Assembly: GCA_947388185.1 (NCBI GenBank)
Contig: CANDQP010000015.1
Location: forward strand, 1-42,215
Length of the DNA: 42,215 nucleotides
Reading direction: 5' to 3'
Origin: an uncultured Dorea sp.
GTDB taxonomy: Bacteria; Bacillota; Clostridia; Lachnospirales; Lachnospiraceae
Of the stretch, positions 42,181 through 42,215 are shown one piece after another (the stretch's first letter is position 1; each line of letters starts with the position of its first letter). The position numbers were made by a program, and so were the translations under genes. The notes beneath the pieces are model-generated. The model was given only the letters and a program-made list of their open reading frames with translations. It did not search any database and was not told where the DNA came from.

Positions 42181-42215
42181 ATGGGAATATTATCTTATAT
42201 CAAGCAGGAGATCCG
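42181..42215 (+). CDS. cysE: Gene start cut by window edge, probably serine acetyltransferase
   Basis: Only the first 11 codons are present (MGILSYIKQEI), preceded by AAGGAG 8 nt upstream. The N terminus resembles short CysE proteins, and the Cys T-box upstream fits cysteine synthesis, where serine is acetylated to O-acetylserine. A cysteinyl-tRNA synthetase or another Cys gene cannot be excluded from so little sequence. Confidence 0.5.
   Translation, partial: MGILSYIKQEI

Noticed and set aside
1-42215. CRISPR array, complete insertion sequence or prophage
   Set aside because: No regularly spaced direct repeats, transposase, integrase or phage structural genes were seen anywhere in the window.

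Overview
The window reads as a chromosomal segment of a Gram-positive anaerobe of the Clostridia, most like a gut Lachnospiraceae. The evidence is the conserved block ylxM-ffh-rpsP-khpA-rimM-trmD-rplS-lepB-ylqF-lepB-rnhB-yraN-pgeF, purine-rich AGGAGG ribosome binding sites, a cysteine T-box leader, and several small protein families common in that group. This assignment rests on gene content and order; no database search was run.

Layout. 0.1-7.2 kb: a minus-strand chemoreceptor and flavin lipoprotein pair with a DUF2971 gene; a stand-alone truA paralog whose catalytic Asp is replaced by Glu; a hotdog thioesterase; two overlapping Met-rich ORFs; a 50-aa ORF; a Cys/Gly-rich repeat protein; a J-domain protein. 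7.4-11.4 kb: an eroded accessory island with a broken HipA/CtkA-like kinase, deletion remnants of hsdM, hsdS and hsdR, and an apparently intact DUF3990/DUF3791/DUF3791-like toxin-antitoxin-like trio between them. 11.4-13.1 kb: a methyltransferase and an intracellular subtilisin. 13.2-22.4 kb: the translation, secretion and RNA-processing core listed above, ending in an MscS channel, then tRNA-Thr(CGU) and a structured intergenic inverted repeat.

22.8-23.9 kb: a coupled araC-clpP pair on the minus strand with a cre-like palindrome upstream. 24.0-30.5 kb: an ECF sigma remnant, an S66 peptidase, a PfkB kinase, a deoxycytidylate deaminase-like enzyme, a flotillin, a third signal peptidase I and a membrane-anchored lipase. 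30.5-36.7 kb: a hemerythrin-CheX-like-receiver fusion protein, a two-component system and an ABC exporter operon preceded by helically phased TTTCAC repeats. 36.7-40.9 kb: a second accessory stretch with a QueG-like Fe-S protein under a palindromic promoter/operator, two GNAT acetyltransferases, a truncated DUF4325 gene, an uncharacterised 129-aa protein coupled to an intact HipA-like kinase, and a Nudix remnant. 41-42.2 kb: an MBL-fold hydrolase, then a Cys-specific T-box leader driving a gene cut by the window edge (probably cysE).

The core genes look intact and tightly packed. The accessory stretches (7.3-11.4 and 37.5-40.9 kb) are more AT-rich and full of partial genes. The best candidates for an undescribed system are the 129-aa protein plus HipA-like kinase module (39.6-40.8 kb), the DUF3990/DUF3791 trio inside the dead restriction locus, and the hemerythrin-CheX-like-receiver protein next to its two-component/ABC cluster.
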